From DASYTH01 sp035762905 (GTDB lineage Bacteria > Actinomycetota > Actinomycetes > Mycobacteriales > Pseudonocardiaceae): a stretch of 23,917 nt of DNA. The position numbers were made by a program, and so were the translations under genes. Location: the NCBI RefSeq assembly GCF_035762905.1, contig NZ_DASUCC010000030.1, forward strand, positions 1 through 23,917, written 5' to 3'. The notes beneath the pieces were generated by a model that saw only the letters and a list, made by a program, of their open reading frames with translations, ran no database searches and had not been told where the DNA came from. Below, piece after piece: positions 1 through 8,190 of the stretch; position 1 is the first letter of the stretch, and each line of letters opens with the position of its first letter.

Positions 1-774
1 GGGGGATGGGGTGAGGATTTGGTCGGGTTCGAGGGTGCCGGTGACGATGTGCTGGGCGGTGTCGCTGAGCCGGGCGTTGTGGCTGCGGGCGTAGTTGCGT
101 AGGGCTTGGAAGGCTTGGTCCATGTCGAGGCTGCCGGCCTGGGCGAGCACGCCCTTGGCCTGTTCGATGGCGATTCGGCTGTGCAGTGCGGTTTCCAGTT
201 GCTCGGTGAGGATCTCGCCGCGGCGCACGGCCCGTTCCTGCAGGATGCCGATGGTGGCGGTGTCGGCCAGCGCCTGGGCGACGAGGAGGTCCTGGTCGGG
301 TAGTGCGCCGGCGTCGTGGCCGAACAGGTTCAACGCGCCGATGGTTTGCCCGCGGAGGCGCAGCGGCACCGCGTGCACCCGGGAAAACCCCTCCCGCAGG
401 GCTTGGGGGGCGAAGTGCGGCCAGCGGTGGGTGGCCAGGGTCAGATCGGGCATGAGGATCGGCTCGCCGGTGCGGACACAGTCCAGGCACGGGCCCTCGT
501 TGGTCTGTACCTCGAACAGCTCCAGCAGCCGGGTCTGCTCCGTGGAGGAGGCGATGACCTGCAGGTCCCCGCCCGGCCGCTGGGTGGACAGCAGCAGCCC
601 GGCGGCATCGACCTGCAGAATCCGCACACAATGCTGGGCCAGCTGATGCAGCAGATCGACCACGTCGTAGTCGTCGACCAGCGTGTCGGCCAACTGCACG
701 AACGCCTCCAGCAGCCGTGACTCCCGCTGCGCACCGGCAGATCCGCTACCGCTCAATCGCCCGCTCCCATCCAT
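1..774 (-). CDS. GAF-ANTAR domain transcription antitermination regulator (3' end outside window)
   Basis: The frame is open from an ATG at 774 to the window edge, giving 258 residues with no stop. Residues ~22-182 read as a GAF sensor domain (for example NEGPCLDCVRTGEPILMPDL at ~92-111). Residues ~190-245 match the ANTAR RNA-binding domain, with the characteristic SRIAIEQAKGVLAQ at ~199-212 and LRNYAR later. ANTAR proteins bind paired hexanucleotide-loop hairpins in nascent RNA and prevent termination; the GAF domain supplies the signal input. Only a short tail can be missing because the ANTAR domain is already complete. The gene starts 32 bp after the stop of the upstream GAF-ANTAR gene, so the two probably form one operon. 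The ligand is unknown. Confidence 0.85.
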   Translation of the reverse strand, partial: MDGSGRLSGSGSAGAQRESRLLEAFVQLADTLVDDYDVVDLLHQLAQHCVRILQVDAAGLLLSTQRPGGDLQVIASSTEQTRLLELFEVQTNEGPCLDCVRTGEPILMPDLTLATHRWPHFAPQALREGFSRVHAVPLRLRGQTIGALNLFGHDAGALPDQDLLVAQALADTATIGILQERAVRRGEILTEQLETALHSRIAIEQAKGVLAQAGSLDMDQAFQALRNYARSHNARLSDTAQHIVTGTLEPDQILTPSP

Positions 775-806
775 CTGCCACCCGAGGGTAAACCCCTCCG
801 CACACC

Positions 807-1535
807 TCAGCCGTCCAGGTCGAACGGAGACAACCGGCGGGCCACCAGGTCATCGGCCACCTCATCGACCAACCGGCCCGCGGCGAAGGCGAACCCACGC
901 AACCGCACCAGCGCCTGCTCCGCCGGGATCCGCAACGCCGCCATCACCATCCCGGTCGCCTGATGCACCTGACCCCGGCGCAGCGGGAAGTCGACCCAAC
1001 CGGCGATGGACCCCTCCGGCGAACCGGTATACGACCCGAGCAACACCACCGTGGCGACATCCACCGCATACAACGCGATGGCGATCTGCTCAGCGCTAAG
1101 CCAACCCGGCTGACGCCGGTACAGATCCATCGCCCCGATCCGCACCGCGCCGGTCTGCAACGGAAAAGCAAAGATCGCACCCACCGGCCAGTCAATCAAC
1201 TCCGCGGCGAACAACGGCCACGACGGCGCCGCCACCGCAGCCAGATCCGGCACCAACACCGGCCGGCGGGACTGAAACGCCTCGAAACACGGCCCCTCAC
1301 CAAGACTGAACTGCACCGCCTCGACATGGCCGATCACCTCGTCACTGGCATAGACCACCTCCCGGTTGTTCCCATCGGTCATCACCGACACCGACGCGCC
1401 GTCCACCGGAATCAACTCGATACAGACCCGACACAACCGCCCCACCACATTGCTGCCACCCGCCTGATCGAGCAGCGCCGCCCGAATCGTGGCGCGGACC
1501 TCATCCAGCGGCTCGGGTCGACCCGACAAACCCAT
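807..1535 (-). CDS. GAF-ANTAR domain regulator
   Basis: 242 residues when started at the ATG at 1535 (MGLSGRPEP). The frame stays open upstream to 1649, but that extension is Arg/Gly-rich and looks non-coding. Residues ~10-170 form a GAF-like domain (GASVSVMTDGN, SLGEGPCFEAFQSRRPVLVPDL). Residues ~180-236 form an ANTAR-like domain (VHQATGMVMAALRIPAEQALVRL). The expected role is signal-responsive RNA antitermination. It lies directly upstream of a second GAF-ANTAR gene. No clear Shine-Dalgarno sequence precedes 1535, so the start is the least certain point. The ANTAR part is more divergent than in the neighbour (ATG in place of the usual AKG). Confidence 0.82.
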   Translation of the reverse strand: MGLSGRPEPLDEVRATIRAALLDQAGGSNVVGRLCRVCIELIPVDGASVSVMTDGNNREVVYASDEVIGHVEAVQFSLGEGPCFEAFQSRRPVLVPDLAAVAAPSWPLFAAELIDWPVGAIFAFPLQTGAVRIGAMDLYRRQPGWLSAEQIAIALYAVDVATVVLLGSYTGSPEGSIAGWVDFPLRRGQVHQATGMVMAALRIPAEQALVRLRGFAFAAGRLVDEVADDLVARRLSPFDLDG

Positions 1536-1700
1536 CACCGTCGACCACCGCAACCCGCGATTGCCCAGGTAGCCACGATCCTGTGGACCACGATGACCTC
1601 CGCCACGCCGAGATGTGTCCGGACGCAGCGGGGTCCCGGCCCACGCCAAGAACCTCCCAACCGTACCCCGGCGCCGGCGCGGTGACCCGTTGACCAGTGG

Positions 1701-2501
1701 CTAACCCTGGGCCGAGCCCGGCTCGGACATGCGGCGGTGTGCCTGGGCCTTGACCGCCTCCGGTAGCACCTTGGCCGCCCCGGCCATCAGCTTGTTCTTC
1801 AGCGAGCCGGTCACCACGTGGTCCTTGCCGCGCATCAGCGCCTCGAACCCCTCCTTGGCGACCTGCGCCGGATCGTCCTTCTTGGCCGCGCCGAGCTTGG
1901 TGTCCTCGAGGCCGGCGCGCTCGAAGAACTCGGTGTCGGTCGGGCCGGGCATCAGCGCGGTCACGGTGATCCCACGGTCCTTCAGTTCCGCGCGCAGCGC
2001 CTCGGCGAACGACAGCAGGAAGGCCTTGGATGCCGCGTAGGTGGCTTCGAACGGGCCCGGCTGGGTCGCCGCGATCGACGAGGTGATCAGGATTCGTCCG
2101 GCCCCGTGGCGCACCATGTCCCGCACGGCGAGCTTGGCCAGGTGTACCGACGAACGCACGTTCAGGTCGACCACGCCCAGATCCGCCTCGAGTGAGGTCT
2201 CGGCGAACGGCCCGCCCACCCCGACCCCGGCGTTGATCGCTACCGCGTTCACCGGTCGTCCGGTCTTGGCCGCACGCGAGAAGACCAGTTCGACACCCTC
2301 GGCGGTGGTGAGGTCGGCCCGCACGGCCCCGACCCGCGCGCCCAGCGCCTGGAAATCCATTGCCACGTCGGTGATTCGGGCGTCCTCGGCGGCCACGACC
2401 AGATCGAAGCCGTTGCTGGCGAACTGCTTGGCCAGCTCATAGCCGATTCCGCTGGACGCTCCGGTCACGATCGCGAGCGGCCGCTCTGTGGCGTTGTTCA
2501 T
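1701..2501 (-). CDS. short-chain dehydrogenase/reductase (SDR)
   Basis: 266-residue classical SDR, an NAD(P)(H)-dependent oxidoreductase with a Rossmann fold. Visible motifs are the nucleotide-binding TGASSGIG at 13-20, NAG at 90-92, a structural Asn at 114, catalytic Ser at 141/142, and the YAASK pair Tyr155/Lys159. Length is normal for the family. It starts 20 bp after the stop of the zinc alcohol dehydrogenase gene, with AAGGGG about 10 nt upstream of the ATG, so the two are co-transcribed. The C-terminal extension (~205-266) is hydrophilic and alanine-rich. Substrate is unknown. Confidence 0.9.
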   Translation of the reverse strand: MNNATERPLAIVTGASSGIGYELAKQFASNGFDLVVAAEDARITDVAMDFQALGARVGAVRADLTTAEGVELVFSRAAKTGRPVNAVAINAGVGVGGPFAETSLEADLGVVDLNVRSSVHLAKLAVRDMVRHGAGRILITSSIAATQPGPFEATYAASKAFLLSFAEALRAELKDRGITVTALMPGPTDTEFFERAGLEDTKLGAAKKDDPAQVAKEGFEALMRGKDHVVTGSLKNKLMAGAAKVLPEAVKAQAHRRMSEPGSAQG

Positions 2502-2521
2502 GGCGCGATCCCCTTGTCCGG

Positions 2522-3706
2522 TCAGGGTTGCAGCACGACTTTGATCATGCTGTCCTGCTTCTTCTGGAAGGTCTCGTAGGCCTGTGGCGCGGAGTCGAGG
2601 GGCAGGTGGTGGGTGGCGAACGACTCGGTGCCGAGGGGGTCCTCGTCGGTCAGCAGGGGGAGGATTTCCGGGATCCAGCGCCAGACGTTGGCTTGGCCCA
2701 TGCGCAGTTGGATCTGCTTGTCGAACAACGTCATCATGGGTAGCGGGTCGAGCATGCCGCCGTATACCCCGATGATCGAGATGGTGCCGCCGCGGCGGAC
2801 GGTCTCGATGGCCAGCCGCAGGGCGTGCAGCCGGTCGATTCCGGCCCGGCGCATGAGGTTCGCGGCCAGCGGGTCGGGCAGCAGCGCGGTCACCCCCTGC
2901 GCGATCCGGGCCGCGGGTGCACCGTGCGCCTCCATGCCGACCGCGTCGATCACCGCGTCCGGTCCGCGGCCGCCGGTCGCATCACGGATCACCTCGGCCA
3001 TGTCGTTGGGATGCTCGCGCAGGTCCAGGGTGTGCACCCCGCGGTCCCGCGCCCGGGCGAGCCGCTCGGCAACCAGGTCGACGCCGATCACCTGACCGGC
3101 GCCGCGATGCAGCGCGACCCGCGCGGACATCTCGCCGATCGGACCGAGGCCGAGCACCGCCACGCTGCCCCCGGCCGGGATCCCGGCGTACTCGACCGCC
3201 TGCCACGCCGTGGGCAGCACGTCGGAGAGGTAGACGAACCGGTCGTCCGGCGGACCGTCCGGCACCTTGATCGGCAACGTGTTGCCGAACGGTACCCGCA
3301 GGTACTCCGCCTGCCCGCCCGGCACCTGCCCGTAGAGCTTGGTATAGCCGAACAGACTCGCCCCCATGCCGGTCTCCCGCACCTGCGTCGTCTCGCACTG
3401 CGACTGGAGGCCCTGCCCGCACATGAAGCAGGTGCCGCAGGAGATGTTGAACGGCACGACCACCCGGTCTCCCGGTTTCACCGCGGTCACCCCGGACCCG
3501 ACCTCCTGCACCACGCCCATCGGCTCGTGACCCAGGATGTCGCCCTCGTCGAGGAACGGGCCGAACAGTTCGTAGAGGTGCAGGTCCGACCCGCAGATAC
3601 CGGTCGAGGTGACCCGTACGATCACATCGGTCGACTCCTTGATGATCGGATCCGGCACCGTGTCCACCCTCACGTCCCGCTTACCGTGCCAGGTGACCGC
3701 CTTCAT
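2522..3706 (-). CDS. zinc-dependent alcohol dehydrogenase (formaldehyde dehydrogenase-like MDR)
   Basis: 394-residue medium-chain dehydrogenase. Catalytic zinc ligands are visible as Cys38 (CGSDLH), His60 and Glu61 (GHEPMG). Structural-zinc cysteines are at 90, 93, 96 and 104. The Rossmann signature GLGPIG is at 186-191 with the acidic Asp210 that favours NAD. The long insert around 275-300 and the overall length resemble glutathione-independent formaldehyde dehydrogenase-like proteins, so an alcohol or aldehyde detoxification role is likely but not proven. The start is supported by GGAGG about 7 nt upstream. It is the first gene of a two-gene operon with the SDR at 1701-2501. Confidence 0.92.
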   Translation of the reverse strand: MKAVTWHGKRDVRVDTVPDPIIKESTDVIVRVTSTGICGSDLHLYELFGPFLDEGDILGHEPMGVVQEVGSGVTAVKPGDRVVVPFNISCGTCFMCGQGLQSQCETTQVRETGMGASLFGYTKLYGQVPGGQAEYLRVPFGNTLPIKVPDGPPDDRFVYLSDVLPTAWQAVEYAGIPAGGSVAVLGLGPIGEMSARVALHRGAGQVIGVDLVAERLARARDRGVHTLDLREHPNDMAEVIRDATGGRGPDAVIDAVGMEAHGAPAARIAQGVTALLPDPLAANLMRRAGIDRLHALRLAIETVRRGGTISIIGVYGGMLDPLPMMTLFDKQIQLRMGQANVWRWIPEILPLLTDEDPLGTESFATHHLPLDSAPQAYETFQKKQDSMIKVVLQP

Positions 3707-3742
3707 CCCACACCTCCGCCATCTCGTTCCCAGGAGTTAGAC

Positions 3743-3767
3743 GTTCCCCCGGCCTGGAGCACTAAAC
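3743..3767 (-). promoter_or_regulatory. candidate SigB/SigF-type promoter of the adh-SDR operon
   Basis: Read on the minus strand, GTTT (3767-3764) is followed after exactly 15 nt by GGGAAC (3748-3743). This resembles the actinobacterial general-stress sigma consensus GTTT-N15-17-GGGTA. The implied transcription start is about 30 nt before the adh start codon. Pattern match only. Confidence 0.4.
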
Positions 3768-3842
3768 GAGAATGGGAGCGGGTAACCGAATCGAGGGAGA
3801 CGGGGTTACCGGCCGGGCCGCCACTCCTCTGTGGACATGAGG

Positions 3843-3870
3843 AGGGGCCGGGCATTCGTGCCCGGCCCCT
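3843..3870 (-). terminator. hairpin terminator downstream of the CsbD-like gene
   Basis: A perfect 12-bp inverted repeat (arms 3843-3854 and 3859-3870) encloses a TTCG tetraloop on the plus strand (CGAA on the transcribed minus strand). It lies 12 bp past the stop codon of the CsbD-like gene. There is no T-tract, which is common in high-GC actinomycete terminators. It also separates this gene from the adh promoter. Confidence 0.75.
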
Positions 3871-3882
3871 GGATGGATGGTG

Positions 3883-4056
3883 TCAGTCCTTGAAGGCGTC
3901 CTTGACCTTTTCCACGGCCTGCTTGAGGTTGCCCTTGGCCTTCTCCGCGGTACCTTCGGCTTCCAACTCTTCATCGTCGGTCGCCCGGCCCGCTGTTTCC
4001 TTGATCTTGCCCTTGACCTCGTCGGCCTTGCCCTGAAACTTGTCCTCTGTGCTCAT
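3883..4056 (-). CDS. CsbD-like stress response protein
   Basis: 57-residue highly charged protein, Lys/Glu/Asp-rich and without hydrophobic segments. It shows the CsbD pattern of repeated KGK/EKAKGN helices: KFQGKADEVKGKIKETAG near the N-terminus and EKAKGNLKQAVEKVKDAF at the C-terminus. CsbD-family genes are general-stress genes whose biochemical function is not settled. The start is supported by GGAGGAAC just upstream of the ATG. It is divergent from the DUF4235 gene and followed by a perfect hairpin. Confidence 0.9.
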   Translation of the reverse strand: MSTEDKFQGKADEVKGKIKETAGRATDDEELEAEGTAEKAKGNLKQAVEKVKDAFKD

Positions 4057-4077
4057 GTCGGTTCCTCCGGCGGAGGG

Positions 4078-4103
4078 GTGCCCGGTGACCGGCGCGGCAA
4101 AAC
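4078..4103 (-). promoter_or_regulatory. candidate stress-sigma promoter of the CsbD-like gene
   Basis: On the minus strand GTTT (4103-4100) is followed after 16 nt by GGGCAC (4083-4078). This is a weaker match to the GTTT-N15-17-GGGTA stress-sigma consensus than the site in front of adh. Its position about 20-25 nt before the start codon is plausible. Confidence 0.3.
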
Positions 4104-4167
4104 GTCAGCGGCCGGCATGGCTCCGGTCGGCTGCGGGTATCCGTGCTCTCAGACCAAGGAGGTCGCG

Positions 4168-4431
4168 ATGCACAAACTGCTCTACAAGCCGCTCGGCATG
4201 CTGTTCGGCGTGCTCGGTGGACTATTGGCCAGCCTGCTGTTCAAGAAGGTCTGGCAGCTCAGCACCGGCGAGCCGGAGCCGCCGCAGGCCACCGACCGGG
4301 ACTTCACCTGGCGTGAGGTGCTCATCGCCGCCATGATCCAGGGAGCGGTCTTCGGACTGGTCAAGGCCGCGATCGACCGTGGCGGCGCGGTCGGCTACCG
4401 CAAGCTCACCGGGGCCTGGCCGGACGACTGA
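4168..4431 (+). CDS. DUF4235 small membrane protein
   Basis: 87 residues. The start is fixed by AAGGAGG at 4156-4162, five nt before the ATG; the frame is open further upstream but without support. An N-terminal hydrophobic segment (~8-25, GMLFGVLGGLLASLLF) and a second one (~52-68, LIAAMIQGAVFGLVKAA) suggest two membrane helices, with an acidic linker containing FTWREVLIAA between them. This arrangement and the length fit the actinobacterial DUF4235 family, whose function is unknown. It is divergent from the CsbD-like gene across 111 bp, which hints at shared stress or envelope regulation. Confidence 0.85.
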   Translation: MHKLLYKPLGMLFGVLGGLLASLLFKKVWQLSTGEPEPPQATDRDFTWREVLIAAMIQGAVFGLVKAAIDRGGAVGYRKLTGAWPDD

Positions 4432-4503
4432 CCCGACCACACCGGCTCGCAATGCTCGCGGAGCCGCGTAACGACCGGGTCCGTTCCCGGGCTGCCGTGG
4501 CCG

Positions 4504-6951
4504 CTATGGCGATGTTTCCACGGTGATCGGCAGTTCGCGGCTTGAGTGTCCGATGTGGAGCAGGTAGGTACCGGGTTCGGTGTGCCATCCTCCGCCGGCC
4601 CAGTGTTGGAAGGACCGGGCGGGGAGGGAAATGTCGGCGGTGGCTTCCTCGCCGGGTCGGGCGGTGACGATGGTCCAGGCGACCAGCCAGCGGGGCGGGC
4701 GGGAGATGGTGGTGTCCGGTTTGCTGGCGTAGACCTGGATGGTTTCCGATCCCGCCCGGCTGCCGGTGTTGCGCAGGCGGACGGTGAGGCCGGTGGGGGT
4801 GGGCCGGGCGGCGAGGTAGTGCCAGGTGGTGTAGCCGAGGCCGTGTCCGAACGGGAACAGCGGGGTTCGGGCGGTGGCGTCGTAGTGCCGGTGGCCGATG
4901 TCGAGGCCTTCGGTGTAGCGCAGGGTCGCGTCCACCGGAGTGGTCGTGGGCAGGTCGTGTTCGTCGGCGGGCCAGGTGACCGGAAGTCGCCCGCCAGGTT
5001 CGGTGACCCCGGTGAGCACGTCGGCGAGGGCGCTGCCGAACTCCTGGCCGGGAAACCAGGTGAGCAGGATGGCGGGGATGTCGTCCGCCCAGGGGAGCAG
5101 GACCGGTGCGCCGCTGTTGGCGATCACGACGGTTCGGGGGTTGGCGGCGGCGACCAGGGCGACGAGTTCGTCCTGCCGGCCGGGCAGAGCCAGGGTGGTG
5201 CGGTCGAATCCTTCGCTTTCCACCTCCTCGGTGGTGCCGACCACGACCACGACGAGGTCGGCATCGGCGGCGAGGGCGGCGGCTTCGGCGAGTTCCGTGT
5301 CGTCGTCGCTGTCGCGGTCGGCGTTGAGCTGGAAGGTGACCGCCTCGACGGTGGCGGCACCGAGACCGGTGGCGCTGGCCGGGACGTAGCGCACCACGAG
5401 GTCGGCGGGCGAACCGCCGGACAGGTCGACGGGCGCGATGAGCTGCGGCGGCCGCATGACGCTTTCCACGAAGTCGGCGCCGGGCGGCAGGACAAGGGTG
5501 TGCTCGGCGACCACCGTGCCGTCGACGGTCAGCCGGAAGGCGCCCACCCCGGAGGCGCCGACCAGGTACCGGCCGGGCCGAGGTGGGTGGAGCCGGGTGT
5601 GGACCTCGATTTCGGCGACGTCGGAAATGGCGATGCCAGCACCGAACGAGGACATCCATTTGTAGCTGGCGCTGGCGCGGTCCTGGGTGCCGAGTTCGGT
5701 GCCGTCGGCGGCGAGCAACCGGATCCGAGCGCCGGGTTGCCCGTCGGGCCGGCGCAGCAGGGCCGGGTCGGCGACCGGCACGCGGGCGCTGATCCGGCCG
5801 CCGCGTCCGTACTCCACGGTGACGTCGGGACCGAGAGCGGCGCGGAGACCGTCCAGCGGCGAGATCGTGTAGGGCGGGAAGACGGTCGCGCTGCCGCCGC
5901 CGAGGGTGCGCGCGACCGCGGCGTTGGCGCCCAGCACGGCTACCCGGCGCAGCCGGGCGACGTCCAGCGGCAGCAGCGGTTGCGCGCCGGCCACGGAAAC
6001 GTTGCGGGCCAGGACGAACCCGGCCGCCGCGCTCGCGCGGAGCTCGGCGGAGATCTCCTCGGGCGTCCAGGGTCGGGCCGGGACACCGGGAACGCCGTCC
6101 AGTGCGCCGACCCGGGCGGCCAGCCGCAGCAGGCGCAGCACCTTGTCATCGACCAGCGCTTCGTCGATCTCACCGGCGCGGACCGCGGCGATGAGAGCCT
6201 CGCCCCACGGTCCGGCGGGGCCGGGCATGATCAGGTCGAGCCCGGCGGTGGCGCCGGCCAGGGTGCGGCCGGCGTACCAGTCGGTCATGGTGAGCCCGTC
6301 GAAGCCCCACTCCCGGTGCAGGATCTGGTGCAGCAGCGGGGATTCGGTCATGGTGTGGCCGTTGACGCTGTTGTAGGCGGCCATCACCGACCACACGCCG
6401 GCCTCGCGCACGATGGTCTCGAACGGCGCCAGGTACAGCTCGCGCAGCGTGCGCTCGTCGACGACCACGTCGACGGTGTGGCGCTGTGTCTCGGAGTCGT
6501 TGGCCACGAAGTGTTTCACGGTCGCCCCGACACCCTGCGACTGCAGGCCGCGCACGTAGGCGGCGCCGATCCGGCCGGTCAGCACCGGATCCTCGCTGAA
6601 ACACTCGAAATGCCGGCCGCCGTACGGGGTGCGGTGCAGGTTGACGGTCGGCGCGAGCAGAACGTCGACGCCCTTGCGGCGAGCCTCGGCGGCCAGCAAC
6701 CGGCCAAGGCGCTCGACGCGGGTCTCGTCCCAGGTGGCGGCCAGCGTCGTGGGGGAGGGCACGTTGGCCGAGGGGTCGCGCTCGTCCCAGGTCCGGCCCC
6801 GCACACCGGCCGGCCCGTCGGAGACGACCAGCCGGCGCAGACCGATCGCCGGTTCGGCGTGCAGGGTCCAGAAGTCGGCGCCGGTGAGCAGCCGAACCTT
6901 CTCCGCGAGGCTGAGCCGGGTCAACCGGTCCCGCAGTTCGGTTTCCGTCAT
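4504..6951 (-). CDS. GH3 beta-glucosidase with PA14 insertion, cytoplasmic
   Basis: 815 residues. Glycoside hydrolase family 3 retaining beta-glucosidase. Substrate and catalytic motifs are SDGPAGVR (Asp45), KHFVANDSE (Lys146-His147), and TMTDW with nucleophile Asp224. The likely acid/base is Glu580 in ESEGFDR. A PA14-like beta-domain is inserted at ~400-495 within the second catalytic domain, and a fibronectin III-like domain closes the protein (~700-812). This layout is that of Kluyveromyces BglI- and DesR-type enzymes. There is no signal peptide, so it should act inside the cell on imported glucosides. The ATG overlaps the TGA of the LacI gene (ATGA at 6948-6951) and has no clear Shine-Dalgarno sequence of its own, so translation is probably coupled. 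Confidence 0.95.
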   Translation of the reverse strand: MTETELRDRLTRLSLAEKVRLLTGADFWTLHAEPAIGLRRLVVSDGPAGVRGRTWDERDPSANVPSPTTLAATWDETRVERLGRLLAAEARRKGVDVLLAPTVNLHRTPYGGRHFECFSEDPVLTGRIGAAYVRGLQSQGVGATVKHFVANDSETQRHTVDVVVDERTLRELYLAPFETIVREAGVWSVMAAYNSVNGHTMTESPLLHQILHREWGFDGLTMTDWYAGRTLAGATAGLDLIMPGPAGPWGEALIAAVRAGEIDEALVDDKVLRLLRLAARVGALDGVPGVPARPWTPEEISAELRASAAAGFVLARNVSVAGAQPLLPLDVARLRRVAVLGANAAVARTLGGGSATVFPPYTISPLDGLRAALGPDVTVEYGRGGRISARVPVADPALLRRPDGQPGARIRLLAADGTELGTQDRASASYKWMSSFGAGIAISDVAEIEVHTRLHPPRPGRYLVGASGVGAFRLTVDGTVVAEHTLVLPPGADFVESVMRPPQLIAPVDLSGGSPADLVVRYVPASATGLGAATVEAVTFQLNADRDSDDDTELAEAAALAADADLVVVVVGTTEEVESEGFDRTTLALPGRQDELVALVAAANPRTVVIANSGAPVLLPWADDIPAILLTWFPGQEFGSALADVLTGVTEPGGRLPVTWPADEHDLPTTTPVDATLRYTEGLDIGHRHYDATARTPLFPFGHGLGYTTWHYLAARPTPTGLTVRLRNTGSRAGSETIQVYASKPDTTISRPPRWLVAWTIVTARPGEEATADISLPARSFQHWAGGGWHTEPGTYLLHIGHSSRELPITVETSP

Positions 6952-7976
6952 GCCGGCGGGGCGGCGGTGCTGTGCCGCACGACCAGTGTGGGGGAGAGCT
7001 TGACCTGGGCGGTCGGTCTCTCCCGGTCGGCGATGCGGTCCAGCAGGAGCCGGGCGGCGGTGCCGCCGATGTGCCGGCCGGCCTGGTCAACGCTGGTCAG
7101 CGAGATCGGGCCGAGGGCGGCGAAGGCGGTGTTGTCGTAGCCGGCGACCGAGATGTCGCCGGGGACCGACAGGCCGGCCTCGGTGAGCGCTTCCAGCACC
7201 CCCATGGCCACCACGTCGGCGCCGGCGAAGATCGCGGTGGGCAGCCTGGAGCGCGCCAGAAGTTGTTGGGCGCCAAGGTATCCACCGTCGCGGGTGTAGC
7301 TGGTGGAGACGATGTCCGGGTCGAGGCCGTGGGCCTGCATGGCCGCCCGGTAACCCTCGGCCCGGATCGCGTTGGGCATCTCGGCCAGGCGGATGGGGTT
7401 CGTCTCGTGGTGCTCGATGTGGGCGATGTGGCGGTGGCCGAGACCGGCCAGGTGATCGACGATCAGGGCGGCGCCTGCGGTGTCGTCGTCGGCCACCGTG
7501 TCGTAGGCCGTGGAGCGTCCGTGCCGGCCGACCACCACCGTGGGCACCATGCGGGCGATCCGCTCCAGGTGGGGACGCGGCACGACCGGGGCGATCAGTA
7601 CCACGCCGTCCATCCCGCGGTCGATCATCGCATCGATGACCCTGGCCTCGGCCCGCTCGCCGTTGCAGTGACTGGGCCCCAACAGAACCTGGTAGTCGGT
7701 GTCCCGTAGCTGATCGTCGACCCCGTCGAGGATGTCCGGGAAGAACGGGTTGCGCAGATCGGGCACCAGCACGCCGACCGTGTAGGTCTGGCCGCGCATC
7801 GCCCTGGCCCCCGCGTGCGGCCGGTAACCCAACTCGGCGATCGACGCCTGCACCTTGGCCCGCATGGTGGGGCTGGTGCCGTAGGCGTTGCGCAGCACCT
7901 TGGACACCGCCGTCGTGGATACCTGGGCGTGCCGGGCCACGTCGACGATGGTGATGCGCCGGGACTGTGGTTGCAT
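6948..7976 (-). CDS. LacI-family transcriptional repressor of the glycoside locus
   Basis: 342 residues from the ATG at 7976. This start is chosen because GGAGGA sits 6 nt upstream and the helix-turn-helix then begins at the usual place; an 18-residue upstream extension is rejected. The N-terminal HTH (~8-55) reads ITIVDVARHAQVSTTAVSKV followed by the hinge ELGYRPHAGARAM. The rest is a periplasmic-binding-protein-like sensor domain (VGVLVPDLRNPFFPDILDGV and later GYDNTAFAALGPISLTSVDQ). Such proteins release DNA on binding a sugar. It is co-transcribed with the GH3 gene and divergent from the transporter operon. AAACGTT-core sites in the shared intergenic region are its probable operators, including one in its own leader. 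Confidence 0.94.
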   Translation of the reverse strand: MQPQSRRITIVDVARHAQVSTTAVSKVLRNAYGTSPTMRAKVQASIAELGYRPHAGARAMRGQTYTVGVLVPDLRNPFFPDILDGVDDQLRDTDYQVLLGPSHCNGERAEARVIDAMIDRGMDGVVLIAPVVPRPHLERIARMVPTVVVGRHGRSTAYDTVADDDTAGAALIVDHLAGLGHRHIAHIEHHETNPIRLAEMPNAIRAEGYRAAMQAHGLDPDIVSTSYTRDGGYLGAQQLLARSRLPTAIFAGADVVAMGVLEALTEAGLSVPGDISVAGYDNTAFAALGPISLTSVDQAGRHIGGTAARLLLDRIADRERPTAQVKLSPTLVVRHSTAAPPA

Positions 7977-7999
7977 CCAGGTTCCTCCGAGCGGACGCG

Positions 8000-8010
8000 G
8001 GAAACGTTGC
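8000..8010. promoter_or_regulatory. candidate LacI operator O1
   Basis: GGAAACGTTGC around the core AAACGTT (8002-8008), an imperfect palindrome centred on CG. It lies in the leader of the lacI gene, 24 nt before its start codon, as expected for autoregulation. Confidence 0.5.
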
Positions 8011-8063
8011 CGCCGAGTGTAGGGGACCAAGGTCGGTAACCGTGATGTGGCGCGGCCGACATC

Positions 8064-8092
8064 TTGACGTCATTCCAGCAGGCTCCTAGAGT
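8064..8092 (+). promoter_or_regulatory. housekeeping-sigma promoter of the transporter/GH78 operon
   Basis: TTGACG (8064-8069), a 17-nt spacer and TAGAGT (8087-8092) make a near-consensus HrdB/sigma70-type promoter. Predicted initiation is near 8099, placing operator O2 just downstream (about +11 to +17) where a repressor would block initiation or elongation. The 5' leader is about 120 nt. Confidence 0.65.
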
Positions 8093-8106
8093 CGGCCGCA
8101 ACATTC

Positions 8107-8118
8107 GTAAAACGTTAC
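8107..8118. promoter_or_regulatory. candidate LacI operator O2
   Basis: GTAAAACGTTAC contains the AAACGTT core at 8110-8116. It lies immediately downstream of the predicted -10 box of the transport operon. Confidence 0.5.
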
Positions 8119-8190
8119 TCAAACCAGCCAACTGGAGAAGCCAGCAGGGCCGGTCGGCTGACGCTGGCCCGGGTCCCGCACGTCCCTGGA

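Noticed and set aside
2825..4036. 403-residue plus-strand frame opposite adh and the CsbD-like gene
   Set aside because: His/Arg/Pro-rich shadow that crosses two real minus-strand genes and a terminator.
4432..4503. CCGGG/CCCGG hairpin between the convergent DUF4235 and GH3 genes
   Set aside because: A 5-bp stem is expected by chance at this GC content.
4546..7140. 864-residue plus-strand frame opposite GH3 and the end of lacI
   Set aside because: Gly/Asp/Val-rich low-complexity translation with no domain; the GH3 and LacI proteins on the other strand have full catalytic and DNA-binding motifs.
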